Positions 33,106-41,751 of a DNA stretch of 46,124 bases are shown here, piece by piece (the stretch's first letter is position 1; the number at the start of each line of letters is the position of its first letter). Source of the DNA: an uncultured Methylophilaceae bacterium (GTDB taxonomy: Bacteria > Pseudomonadota > Gammaproteobacteria > Burkholderiales > Methylophilaceae); contig CAIPBJ010000123.1 of NCBI GenBank assembly GCA_903863255.1, positions 1-46,124 of the forward strand, given 5' to 3'. The notes under the pieces were generated by a model. That model was not told where the DNA came from. It did no database searches and saw only the letters and a list, made by a program, of their open reading frames with translations. Both the position numbers and the translations under genes were made by a program.

Positions 33106-35517
33106 ATGAGCACGCCATCCCTGATCTGCTACCATTGCGGCCTGCCCGTGACGACCGGTCAGAAATTTCGAGCTACTGTATTTAACGAAGTGCGTCCCAT
33201 GTGTTGCCTGGGTTGCCAGTCAGTGACCGAAGCAATCGTGGCGAACGGATTGGAAGACTATTACAAATACCGCACCGAGATGCCTAAGGCAGGTCAGGAA
33301 CTCGTTCCTGAAGCGCTTCAGCGCTTGGATGCCTATGATTATCCTGACGTTCAGAAAAGCTTCGTGAAGTCAGAATCGGGCAATATCAGGGAAGCTTCGC
33401 TGATTCTGGAAGGCATCACTTGTGCCGCATGCGTTTGGCTGAATGAAAGGCACCTCAGGCAGCTCAATGGTGTCAGGAAGGTTTCAATTAATTATTCGAC
33501 TCAGCGAGTCCTGATCAGTTGGGACGAGACTGCCATACGTTTGAGCCAAATTCTGGCCGCCATCTGCAAGTTAGGTTACAACGCCTATCCTTTCTCTTCC
33601 CAGAAGCAGGAGGCACTTCGTCTCACCCAGCGGAGGACTGACTCGAAAAGACTGGCCGTGGCCGGGCTTTGTGCGGCTCAGGTGATGATGCTTGCCATCG
33701 CGCTCTACGCAGGTCCCAAACAGGGGATGGAGTATGCGACCTCCCAGCTATTGAGATGGTTGAGCCTTGTTTTATCCATCCCCGTCATGAGTTACGCAGC
33801 CTGGCCGTTTTATAAATCCGCATGGCGAGGGTTACTCAATCGTACGGTTGTGATGGACTTGCCAATCAGTCTCGGGCTTCTAGTCGGCTTTGCCGGCAGT
33901 CTATGGGGGACGGTCCATGGTAGAGGTCACGTCTACTTCGACACGGTTACGATGCTGGTTTTCTTCCTTCTTGGTTCCAGGTTCCTCGAAAGGAATGCCC
34001 GATACAAGTCAGTCGAAGCCGCGGAGAACCTGCTCAGGCTGACCCCGTCGTTGGCGACGCTCGTGCAGGATGGCACTCAACGCATCGTTCCGGTGGCCGA
34101 GTTGAGCGTCGGCGATGTGATCCTTGTCAAGCCCGGTGAGACCATCGTCGCGGACGGCATGATCCTGGAGGGAGTCAGCAGTGTCGACGAGTCCTTATTG
34201 ACCGGCGAAAGCCGTCCGATCAGCAAGGCATCAGGCGAAAAGGTGCTGGCGGGCAGCGTGAACTATGAAAGTCCGCTCCATGTGGAACTCACAGCGGTGT
34301 CTGAGGACACCATACTGGCAAGCATCTCCAGGTTGCTAGAGCGTGCCCAGGCAGAGAAGCCAAGGCTTGGCAGGCTTGCTGACCAGATGGCAAGCTGGTT
34401 CACGTTAGTCCTCTTGCTTATCGTGGTTACGGTCGGGCTTGTCTGGATCCAGATCGATTCCAGTCGGGTCCTTGAGATACTCCTTTCACTGCTGGTGGTG
34501 AGCTGCCCTTGTGCCCTTTCACTGGCTGCTCCGGCAGCGCTTGCGGCCGCCACGTCAAACCTTATCAAGCATGGTGTGCTGCTTACCCGGAGCCATGCGC
34601 TGGAGACCCTGGCTTCGGCAACCCATATTCTGTTCGACAAGACGGGCACCCTTACCTACGGCAAGCTCAAACTCGTCAGGATTATTCCGTTGACGAATCG
34701 GGATGAAAGGGATTGCATCAGGATTGCGGCCAGTCTGGAACAACATTCCGAGCATCCTGTTGCACGGTCTATCCTGCAGGCGGCCACGGGGATTCAGCCG
34801 GATGCTGCAGAGGATGTGAAGAACACACCCGGAAAAGGCATGTCGGGCAGACTGGATGGTACCCTTTACCGTATCGGCAACCAGCCGGTTGATTCGCTCA
34901 GTCATCCGGTCGACATCCATGAAGGTGAAACCGTGGTTTGGCTGAGTGACGAAGCGTCTGACCTTGCCGTCTTTGTGTTCCAGGATAGCCTGAGACCTCA
35001 GGCCAAGGCGATGGTGGAAGGGCTTCGCAATTGCAACATTCAGATTGGCCTCCTCAGCGGGGATTCGGAACAGGCAGTCAGGCATGTTGCACAGGAAATC
35101 GGAATTTCCGAATGGGAAGCGAACATGACTCCCGAAAGGAAGCTGAAGGTGATCCAATCGCTTCAATCACAGGGTGCGGTCGTTGCCGTTGTCGGAGATG
35201 GGATTAACGATGCGCCTTTCCTTGCCGGGGCTAACGTATCCATTGCTATGGGAAACGGTACCCAGATGGCCCTGACTTCCGGCGATGCTGTTCTCATGTC
35301 TGAGGACCTTAAGGAGATTCTGCGCGCGGTTCAAATCAGCCGGTCAGGAATCCGGGTCATCCGTCAGAATTTTTTATGGGCGCTCATCTACAATCTCGTG
35401 GCCCTCCCATTCGCTGCCACAGGGTCACTCTCACCGCTTCTGGCCGCAATCGGCATGTCAGCAAGCTCTCTCATCGTCGTGATCAATGCGACGAGACTCA
35501 GTATCTCAGATGACTGA
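33106..35517 (+). CDS. ccoI: Copper-exporting P-type ATPase for cbb3 assembly
   Basis: Exports copper to the periplasm to supply cytochrome cbb3. The 803 residues hold an N-terminal cysteine cluster (Cys8, 11, 33, 34, 37), a heavy-metal-associated domain with GITCAAC (103-109), eight membrane segments, TGES (366-369), the CPC metal site (467-469), the phosphorylation motif DKTGT (511-515) and the GDGINDAP hinge. The N-terminal cysteine cluster and cbb3 neighbourhood distinguish it from the detoxification ATPase CopA. It follows the FixH-like gene. No ccoS of about 50 residues follows it. Confidence 0.96.
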   Translation: MSTPSLICYHCGLPVTTGQKFRATVFNEVRPMCCLGCQSVTEAIVANGLEDYYKYRTEMPKAGQELVPEALQRLDAYDYPDVQKSFVKSESGNIREASLILEGITCAACVWLNERHLRQLNGVRKVSINYSTQRVLISWDETAIRLSQILAAICKLGYNAYPFSSQKQEALRLTQRRTDSKRLAVAGLCAAQVMMLAIALYAGPKQGMEYATSQLLRWLSLVLSIPVMSYAAWPFYKSAWRGLLNRTVVMDLPISLGLLVGFAGSLWGTVHGRGHVYFDTVTMLVFFLLGSRFLERNARYKSVEAAENLLRLTPSLATLVQDGTQRIVPVAELSVGDVILVKPGETIVADGMILEGVSSVDESLLTGESRPISKASGEKVLAGSVNYESPLHVELTAVSEDTILASISRLLERAQAEKPRLGRLADQMASWFTLVLLLIVVTVGLVWIQIDSSRVLEILLSLLVVSCPCALSLAAPAALAAATSNLIKHGVLLTRSHALETLASATHILFDKTGTLTYGKLKLVRIIPLTNRDERDCIRIAASLEQHSEHPVARSILQAATGIQPDAAEDVKNTPGKGMSGRLDGTLYRIGNQPVDSLSHPVDIHEGETVVWLSDEASDLAVFVFQDSLRPQAKAMVEGLRNCNIQIGLLSGDSEQAVRHVAQEIGISEWEANMTPERKLKVIQSLQSQGAVVAVVGDGINDAPFLAGANVSIAMGNGTQMALTSGDAVLMSEDLKEILRAVQISRSGIRVIRQNFLWALIYNLVALPFAATGSLSPLLAAIGMSASSLIVVINATRLSISDD

Positions 35518-35572
35518 ACAAGCCAGGATGATGGTTTGGATCATTGCATTCGGGGCGTGATGCTGCTCGTTT

Positions 35573-36268
35573 CTAACCCGCTGCACCAAAATACTTTCCT
35601 GCCAGTGCGGTGACGGTCATTGCAAGTACACCCCAGAAGGTGACGCGCATCGCTCCTTTCACGATTGACGCACCTCCGGCATAGGCTGCCGTTGCCCCGA
35701 GGACAATGAGGGCGATCAGGGCGACTACGAAACAGAAGGGCGCGACGATTCCCGATGGGGCAAAGGAGGCCGCAAGGATAGGAACGATTGCACCGAGAGC
35801 AAAAGACAGTGCTGAGGCAACCGCTGCCTCTATGGGGCGGGCGATCAGATCCTCAGTGATGCCGAGTTCGTCACGGGCATGGGCACTCAGAGCGTCATGC
35901 GCGGTCAACCGCTCGGCCACCTTTTGGGCAAGTGGCTGGTCGAGTCCGCGATTCATGTAAATCGTGGCAAGTTCAGCGAGTTCTCGATCCGGTTCCGTGA
36001 GCAGTTCGTGCTTTTCCTTCTCGAGATCGGCACGCTGGGTGTCAGCCTGAGATTGAACGGAAACGTACTCGCCGGCAGCCATGGCCATCGCTCCGGCAGC
36101 AAGACCGGCTATTCCGGTCGTCATGATGGAGTTTTGAGCAGCCCCTGATGCAGCTATCCCTATCATGAGACTCGAGACGGAGATGACGCCGTCATTTGCA
36201 CCAAGAACGGCTGCACGTATCCAGCCAATTCGATCCGATTTGTGAAACTCTCGATGAAAATGCAGCAT
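35573..36268 (-). CDS. VIT1/CCC1-family iron/manganese transporter
   Basis: Membrane transporter of the VIT family, which moves Fe2+ or Mn2+ out of the cytosol. The 231 residues include the signature DRIGWIRAAVLGANDGVIS near the N-terminus, GEYVSVQSQ after the second helix, a soluble loop with metal-binding Glu and Asp residues (about 80-135), and three C-terminal helices. I chose the ATG at 36268, preceded by GGGG at good spacing; a TTG at 36274 is also in frame. It faces ccoI and diverges from ppk2 across a 169-base gap with an inverted repeat. Confidence 0.92.
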   Translation of the reverse strand: MLHFHREFHKSDRIGWIRAAVLGANDGVISVSSLMIGIAASGAAQNSIMTTGIAGLAAGAMAMAAGEYVSVQSQADTQRADLEKEKHELLTEPDRELAELATIYMNRGLDQPLAQKVAERLTAHDALSAHARDELGITEDLIARPIEAAVASALSFALGAIVPILAASFAPSGIVAPFCFVVALIALIVLGATAAYAGGASIVKGAMRVTFWGVLAMTVTALAGKYFGAAG

Positions 36269-36342
36269 AGCCAATTCCCCGAATAATCCAGCTTGAGTAA
36301 TAGATGGTGTAATATTGATTGCATGATGCAGCCCATAATCGG

Positions 36343-36370
36343 GTTCAAATCATTATCCCTGATTTTGAAC
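36343..36370. promoter_or_regulatory. Inverted repeat with Fur-like half-site in the VIT/ppk2 intergenic region
   Basis: GTTCAAATCA (36343-36352) and TGATTTTGAAC (36360-36370) pair over ten positions with one bulged base and a 7-base loop. Within it AATCATTATC matches the right half of the 19-bp Fur consensus at all ten positions, while the left half matches poorly. It lies between a metal transporter and a polyphosphate kinase, so metal control is possible but unproven. Confidence 0.35.
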
Positions 36371-36437
36371 TCAAGAGTAAAATGTTTCAAATAAAGCTTT
36401 CGACCATAAAAATGAGTCCAAGGATATACAAAAGGCA

Positions 36438-37247
36438 ATGAGCATCGAAAAATACAGAGTCAATCCGAAAACGTTCTCATTGAAGGATATTAAAACCAAT
36501 GACAGGTCGGAACGTTCTGGCGGCAGGGAGTCGGATGCCGAGGAGCTTTCCAGACTTTCAAAGGAGATTTTTCAACTCCAGGATGTGCTGCATGCCCAGA
36601 CAAGGCACTCCATCCTCATGATCATTCAGGGCATGGACGCGAGCGGTAAAGATGGCACGGTCAGGCATGTGTTCAGCGGCAGTGACCCGTTTGGAATCAG
36701 GGTCGTCAGTTTCAAAGTTCCGACACGTGAAGAGTTGTTGCATGATTTCCTCTGGCGATCCCATATTCATGCGCCTAAGGCAGGCGAACTTGTGATCTTC
36801 AACAGAAGCCATTACGAGGACGTCCTGATTGTCAAAGTGCATGGTTTGATCGACGAGGCGGAATGCCGTCGACGATACAACCAGATCAGGGATTACGAGA
36901 GAATATTGACCGAGAACGGTACAACCATCATCAAATGCTTCCTTCACATTTCCAAAGAGGAGCAAAAGATACGCTTGCAGGAGCGGCTGAACGATCCGAC
37001 CAAAACCTGGAAATTCAATCTTCAGGATTTAAAGGAGCGCGAACTATGGAAGGATTATATGGAAGCGTACGAGAGGGCGCTGATCAACACGTCAACGGAC
37101 TATGCTCCCTGGTATGTCGTCCCATCCGATTCGCGTACAAACCGAAATCTGCTCATATCAAGAATACTCCTGACTGCGCTGCGTGGACTGAAATTGAATT
37201 ATCCGCCTGTACCGTCGGAATATAAAAACATTACAATTAAAGATTAG
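36438..37247 (+). CDS. ppk2: Polyphosphate kinase 2 family protein
   Basis: Uses polyphosphate to phosphorylate nucleotides (AMP or ADP). The 269 residues are a single PPK2 domain with Walker A GMDASGKDGT (65-74), Walker B-like FNRSHYEDVL (121-130) and the lid region with KxWKFNLQDLKERELW. Its single-domain length and sequence fit class III better than the double-domain class II, but class is not settled by reading. It diverges from the VIT gene and precedes dinG by 20 bases. Confidence 0.93.
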   Translation: MSIEKYRVNPKTFSLKDIKTNDRSERSGGRESDAEELSRLSKEIFQLQDVLHAQTRHSILMIIQGMDASGKDGTVRHVFSGSDPFGIRVVSFKVPTREELLHDFLWRSHIHAPKAGELVIFNRSHYEDVLIVKVHGLIDEAECRRRYNQIRDYERILTENGTTIIKCFLHISKEEQKIRLQERLNDPTKTWKFNLQDLKERELWKDYMEAYERALINTSTDYAPWYVVPSDSRTNRNLLISRILLTALRGLKLNYPPVPSEYKNITIKD

Positions 37248-37267
37248 AAAGTCGTCGAAGGCATGTT

Positions 37268-39190
37268 TTGCATAATTTGGATTTGATTTTTGCCATGGAT
37301 GGCCCGCTTGCGGAAACCATCTCAAGTTACCGAATTCGTTCCCAGCAAATCGAAATGGCCAAGGCCATTGAGGATGCGATCAATCATAACAAGAAACTCG
37401 TTGCCGAGGCGGGTACCGGTACCGGCAAGACGTTTGCCTACCTCATCCCTGCATTGCTTTCCGGTGGGAAAGTGATCATTTCCACCGGCACAAAGACCCT
37501 TCAGGATCAGTTGTACAACCGGGACCTTCCGGCGGTGAGGGATGCATTGAAGGTTCCCGCCACCACCGCCATGCTCAAAGGCCGTGCCAATTACGTATGC
37601 CATTTTCATCTGGATAGGGCGGTGAACGAAGGTCAGTTCATGAGCCGTGATGATGCCCGTTATGTTCATAAGATCAAAGCCTTTGCTGAACATACTTCCA
37701 CGGGGGATAAATCTGAGCTGTCTGAAGTGCCTGAGAATGCGACCATTTGGCCATCAGTCACTTCGACGAGAGATAACTGCATGGGGCAGGAGTGCAGTTT
37801 CTATAAGGAATGCTTCGTAATGGAAGCGCGAAAGCGTGCACTGGCCGCGGATGTCGTGGTAGTGAATCACCATCTTTTCTTTGCTGACGTCGTGCTGAGG
37901 GACGAAGGGGTTTCGGAACTGCTTCCAAGTGCCAATACGGTTATCTTCGACGAGGCGCATCAGTTGCCCGAAGTGGCTGGGATATTCTTTGGGGAGGACG
38001 TCTCGACCAGTCAGCTCATGGAGCTGTCCAGGGACTCGCATGCCGAATTTCTTACGACGGCAAAGGATTGCCTGGAATTGCCGGATAAGATTGCGGCGCT
38101 TGAAAAGTCGGTAAGGGACTTTCGTCTCGTATTTTCCAATGAGGGAAACCGCATGCCGGTTCAGAAAGCCTTGCAGATAAATGGCTTCGATCTTGCATTC
38201 GATACCATGTTGAATAATCTCAATTTGCTTAACCAGGTTCTGGAGTCACAGGCTCCCAGGGATCCTGCGCTGGAGAACTGCTGGAAGCGAGGAACCGCTC
38301 TTGAAGCGCAATTGCTTCAATGGAAAAGGGCTGAAAATGCCAATCTTGTGAGATGGGTCGAGGTCTTTACACAGAGCGTGCAGTTGCATGCGACCCCACT
38401 TTCCATCGCCGAAGGTTTTGGCAAGCAGCTCAACGCACAGCCTCGAGCCTGGATTTTTACGTCTGCGACGCTGGCAGTCAAAAGCGATTTCAGCCATTAT
38501 CTTAACCAGATGGGTCTTGAAGAGGCAGAGACACATTTCTGGAACAGCCCATTTGACTATACACAGCAAGGTCTGCTTTACGTGCCGCAGGATCTGCCCG
38601 AACCGAATAGCCCGGGTTACACCTCGTCTGTGGCATCGGTCATCCTTCCGGTCATCAAAGCCAGTAAAGGACGTACTTTCGTTCTGTGTACCAGTTTGCG
38701 AGCGATGCGGGAATTGCATGCCTTGTTAAAGGATGCATTTGAGTCTGAAGGGATCGAATTCCCTCTCATGATGCAAGGGGAACGCTCCCGCTCGGAATTG
38801 CTTGAACGATTCAGGATGCTTGGAAATGCAGTGCTGGTTGGATCACAGAGTTTCTGGGAGGGGGTCGATGTGCGGGGTGAGGCGCTTTCCTGCGTCATCA
38901 TCGACAAGCTGCCGTTCTCCCCTCCTGACGATCCCGTCCTTGCTGCACGAATCGATAAGATGAATCAGGAGGGAAAGAACGCCTTTATGGAATATCAGTT
39001 GCCCTATTCCGTCATCACCCTGAAACAGGGAGCCGGACGGTTGATTCGTGACGAGGCGGATCGGGGGGTCCTGATGATCTGTGATCCGAGGATCATAACG
39101 AAGCATTACGGCAAGAGGATTTGGCAGAGCCTGCCTCCTTTTAGGCGTACGCGCGAGTTGGCTGAAGTTCAGGACTTCTTCAGTGAATAG
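37268..39190 (+). CDS. dinG: ATP-dependent DNA helicase, DinG/YoaA family (XPD-like)
   Basis: A 5'-3' superfamily 2 helicase with an iron-sulfur cluster, acting in replication-fork repair. The 640 residues contain Walker A AGTGTGKT (48-55), Fe-S ligands Cys111, Cys171, Cys176 and Cys182, the DEAH box (228-231), and the later VGSQSFWEGVDV and QGAGRLIRDEADRG motifs. The start is a TTG at 37268: GAAGG lies six bases upstream, and homologues begin with the same LDLIFAMDGPLA-type leader. The next in-frame ATG (37295) has no ribosome site. Confidence 0.94.
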   Translation: MHNLDLIFAMDGPLAETISSYRIRSQQIEMAKAIEDAINHNKKLVAEAGTGTGKTFAYLIPALLSGGKVIISTGTKTLQDQLYNRDLPAVRDALKVPATTAMLKGRANYVCHFHLDRAVNEGQFMSRDDARYVHKIKAFAEHTSTGDKSELSEVPENATIWPSVTSTRDNCMGQECSFYKECFVMEARKRALAADVVVVNHHLFFADVVLRDEGVSELLPSANTVIFDEAHQLPEVAGIFFGEDVSTSQLMELSRDSHAEFLTTAKDCLELPDKIAALEKSVRDFRLVFSNEGNRMPVQKALQINGFDLAFDTMLNNLNLLNQVLESQAPRDPALENCWKRGTALEAQLLQWKRAENANLVRWVEVFTQSVQLHATPLSIAEGFGKQLNAQPRAWIFTSATLAVKSDFSHYLNQMGLEEAETHFWNSPFDYTQQGLLYVPQDLPEPNSPGYTSSVASVILPVIKASKGRTFVLCTSLRAMRELHALLKDAFESEGIEFPLMMQGERSRSELLERFRMLGNAVLVGSQSFWEGVDVRGEALSCVIIDKLPFSPPDDPVLAARIDKMNQEGKNAFMEYQLPYSVITLKQGAGRLIRDEADRGVLMICDPRIITKHYGKRIWQSLPPFRRTRELAEVQDFFSE

Positions 39191-39608
39191 TCATTAACAG
39201 GACCCCGGCGCCAACCATCGCGATACCGGCCCATTCTTTTACGGTGAGTTGCTCCGAAAGAAAAAAATAGGCGAAAACTGCGACGAGCACTACGCTCAGT
39301 TTGTCTACGGGTGCGACTTTGGATGCGTCTCCTACTTTCAATGCCCGGAAGTAACATACCCAGGAAGCGCCTGTAGCAAGACCGGACAGTATCAGAAACA
39401 CCCATGTCCTGCTGCTGAGGTCGGCTGGATTGCTCCACTTGCCCGTATACCAGATGAATCCTGAAAGCGTGACCAAAATGACGACCGTCCTGATGAGCGT
39501 TGCAAGATCAGAATTCACACCTTCGATGCCGATCTTGGCGAAGATGGCCGTCAGTGCAGCAAAGGCTGCTGAAAGGAGTGCCCAAATCAGCCAGGGTTGC
39601 GGATTCAA
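39180..39608 (-). CDS. EamA-family half-size membrane transporter
   Basis: A 142-residue protein with four or five hydrophobic segments and one EamA/DMT domain, ending in the typical SEQLTVKEWAGIAMVGAGVLL. Full-length DMT exporters have two such domains in about 300 residues; a half-size member probably works as a dimer. Substrate unknown. It starts at a TTG (39608), 31 bases after the kdoO stop, and its end overlaps the dinG end by 11 bases. Confidence 0.85.
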   Translation of the reverse strand: MNPQPWLIWALLSAAFAALTAIFAKIGIEGVNSDLATLIRTVVILVTLSGFIWYTGKWSNPADLSSRTWVFLILSGLATGASWVCYFRALKVGDASKVAPVDKLSVVLVAVFAYFFLSEQLTVKEWAGIAMVGAGVLLMTIH

Positions 39609-39639
39609 GACCTGTCCCTGGATGCAGGAATGTCGAGCT

Positions 39640-40515
39640 TCATGATGTCAGGTTTCTTAAGGTTAATCGTTCCAGAACACGAAGCGGGGACAAGTCGGGG
39701 TGTTTCAATGCCTCAACGGGAAGATTGAAGGTCTGTTCGAACATGAACTGACCGCCCATGGCCGCGTGCAGGACTTGATCCGAGTAACATATCCATGTGC
39801 ATCCGCTTGGGAAAGGCACGGTTTGCTGCGGCATGTTGTCCTGATAGTAGGTGTCGGCCTTCATCTTGTCGTGCATTTCGAGCATCATATGATCGTACTC
39901 GCTTCGAAGTGATTTTGTGATCCCAAGGGCATTCTGTATGCGGGCCAGGAATGGATTGTAGCGGGACAATGAAGGTAAGAGGAACTTTGCCGCATCCTCA
40001 AAGGGTTCCCCGACGCGCCATACCCGCGGCAGACCGTTTGGATTGACGTTGCTGAATATCCGCAGGATCCTTTCCCCGTTAGTCGGCCTTGAAGGGAACG
40101 CGTCGACATGCAGTCGCGAGTCATCTTTTCGCCACGAAGCGGGTTTGCCTTCGACGGGGCTGGGACGGAAACTGGTCCGCGCCTTGTTAAGGAATGCGAT
40201 ATAGTTTGGAAAGAGCGCTTTTACGAGTGAGGTGGATTGCTGAGAGAAGCGTTCCACCATGGTGGCTATCCTGGAAAGATCCTCTTCCGAACCCTTTGCC
40301 CCACCCACCTTGCCGCTGTCCAGACTGATGTTCTTTCGACTCCCGTTCAACCAGGATGGAGAAAGATAGGCTGATTCCGATGTCTGTATCTCGAATGATA
40401 AATTTGGTAAATAGATGACTTTTCCTGATTCGATGGCATGAACAAACTCACTCTGAGCTTCCGGCTCGAGTGCTGGATTCCAGCTGCTAATTTCTGTAGT
40501 ATGGATCGACTGCAT
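39640..40515 (-). CDS. kdoO: Kdo hydroxylase family protein (Fe(II)/2-oxoglutarate dioxygenase)
   Basis: Resembles KdoO, which hydroxylates C3 of Kdo in the LPS inner core to give Ko, as known in Burkholderia and Yersinia. The 291 residues show the expected iron-binding triad: HVD (His136, Asp138) within RLHVDAFPSRP, and a distal His250 in DQVLHAAMGGQF. The GERILRIFSNVNPNG segment between them fits the family. It is a soluble protein. It precedes the EamA gene on the same strand and diverges from tsaB. No other LPS gene is nearby. Confidence 0.78.
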   Translation of the reverse strand: MQSIHTTEISSWNPALEPEAQSEFVHAIESGKVIYLPNLSFEIQTSESAYLSPSWLNGSRKNISLDSGKVGGAKGSEEDLSRIATMVERFSQQSTSLVKALFPNYIAFLNKARTSFRPSPVEGKPASWRKDDSRLHVDAFPSRPTNGERILRIFSNVNPNGLPRVWRVGEPFEDAAKFLLPSLSRYNPFLARIQNALGITKSLRSEYDHMMLEMHDKMKADTYYQDNMPQQTVPFPSGCTWICYSDQVLHAAMGGQFMFEQTFNLPVEALKHPDLSPLRVLERLTLRNLTS

Positions 40516-40600
40516 GGTTCACCTGGTCGGCATGATTTATTTGGGGGTATAGCATACTCTTAAATGGTAAAATAAGGAAAAAATCAAGTAGATTACTATT

Positions 40601-41293
40601 GTGAACATTCTTGCACTGGATACATCAACGGAATACCTGACGCTGGCATTGCTTTTGAATGAGCAAGTGACGGGCGTTGACATGCATGCGGGACAATCGC
40701 ATTCTCAAAAGATACTGCCGTTGCTGAATAATCTGCTTAATGAGGCTAAAACGGAGCTGTCAAATCTCGACGGAATTGCCTTTGGCGCAGGTCCGGGCTC
40801 GTTCACGGGATTAAGGATAGGCTGTGGGGTGGCGCAGGGGCTTGCATTCGGGGTTGGTTTGCCTGTGGTTGGGATCAGTACCCTGATGGCGCTGGCCGAA
40901 GGCAGCGGTTACGAAAATGTCATTGCGTGTCTGGATGCTCGCGTCGGAGAGGTCTACCATGCGGCGTATTCCCGTGATGGAAGCGGCTGGATAGAAGTGA
41001 GTCCTCCCGGACTTTACAAGCCGGATGAGGTGCCGAGGCTCGAAGGATCGAATTGGACCGGAGCGGGATCGGGATGGAGCGCCTACCCTGCGTCGCTTGA
41101 GGCGATCTATCGTGGTCAGGTCGTCCAGATCCAGAAAGACGCCTACCCGAGAGCAAGGGCCATTGCCGAACTTGCCCTGCCCATTTTCAAGGCTGGCGGC
41201 GGATTGCCTGCGCACGAGGCGGCTCCAGTCTACCTGCGAAACAAGGTGGCATTGAAATCCGCTGAACGAGGCAAGATGGCAGGTTTGAAATGA
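40601..41293 (+). CDS. tsaB: tRNA threonylcarbamoyladenosine modification protein TsaB
   Basis: Partner of TsaD in making N6-threonylcarbamoyladenosine in tRNAs reading ANN codons. The 230-residue ASKHA-fold protein has NILALDTSTEYLTLAL at the N-terminus, the AFGAGPGSFTGLRIG loop (60-74) and the GISTLMALAEG segment. It lacks the metal-binding HxxxH of TsaD, as expected. GTG start at 40601. Its stop overlaps the rimI ATG (ATGA). The tsaB-rimI-udg order is typical of Betaproteobacteria. Confidence 0.96.
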   Translation: MNILALDTSTEYLTLALLLNEQVTGVDMHAGQSHSQKILPLLNNLLNEAKTELSNLDGIAFGAGPGSFTGLRIGCGVAQGLAFGVGLPVVGISTLMALAEGSGYENVIACLDARVGEVYHAAYSRDGSGWIEVSPPGLYKPDEVPRLEGSNWTGAGSGWSAYPASLEAIYRGQVVQIQKDAYPRARAIAELALPIFKAGGGLPAHEAAPVYLRNKVALKSAERGKMAGLK

Positions 41294-41751
41294 ACGCGGT
41301 GCTCAAGCCAAATTCCGACTTGCGCCCGATGCAGCATGATGACCTTGACGAGATCATGCGGATCGAACCTGTGATCTATGAGTACCCATGGACGCGCGGC
41401 AATTTCATTGATTCGATCAAAGCCGGGTATAGTTGCTGGGTGATGCAGCAAAATCAGGAGATCATTGGCTATGCGGTTCTCATGATGGTGCTGGATGAGG
41501 CTCACCTGCTTAACCTAAGCGTCGCACGAGGCTTTCAGGGAAAGGGTCTTGGAAGGAGTTTGCTCGAACATATGATGCAAATTGGCCGTAAACATGGCGG
41601 AAGCAACATCTTTCTTGAAGTCAGGGTGTCGAATCTAAAAGCCATCCGTTTGTATGAAAGCGTCGGGTTTAACGAAATGGCAATCCGGCGAAATTATTAT
41701 CCTGCAAGAAATGGTCGTGAGGATGCGGTCTTAATGGGTATGTTTTTATGA
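41290..41751 (+). CDS. rimI: Ribosomal protein S18-alanine N-acetyltransferase
   Basis: GNAT-family enzyme that acetylates the N-terminal alanine of ribosomal protein S18. The 153 residues have the acetyl-CoA motif NLSVARGFQGKGLGRSLLEH (positions about 76-95), and the FLEVRVSNLKAIRLYESVGF segment with its conserved tail. Start overlaps tsaB and stop overlaps the UDG gene, so the three are translationally coupled. Confidence 0.95.
   Translation: MNAVLKPNSDLRPMQHDDLDEIMRIEPVIYEYPWTRGNFIDSIKAGYSCWVMQQNQEIIGYAVLMMVLDEAHLLNLSVARGFQGKGLGRSLLEHMMQIGRKHGGSNIFLEVRVSNLKAIRLYESVGFNEMAIRRNYYPARNGREDAVLMGMFL

Noticed and set aside
35510-35560. 16-residue frame after ccoI as a candidate ccoS
   Set aside because: CcoS has about 50 residues with a membrane helix and an acidic tail; this frame is too short and unlike it.
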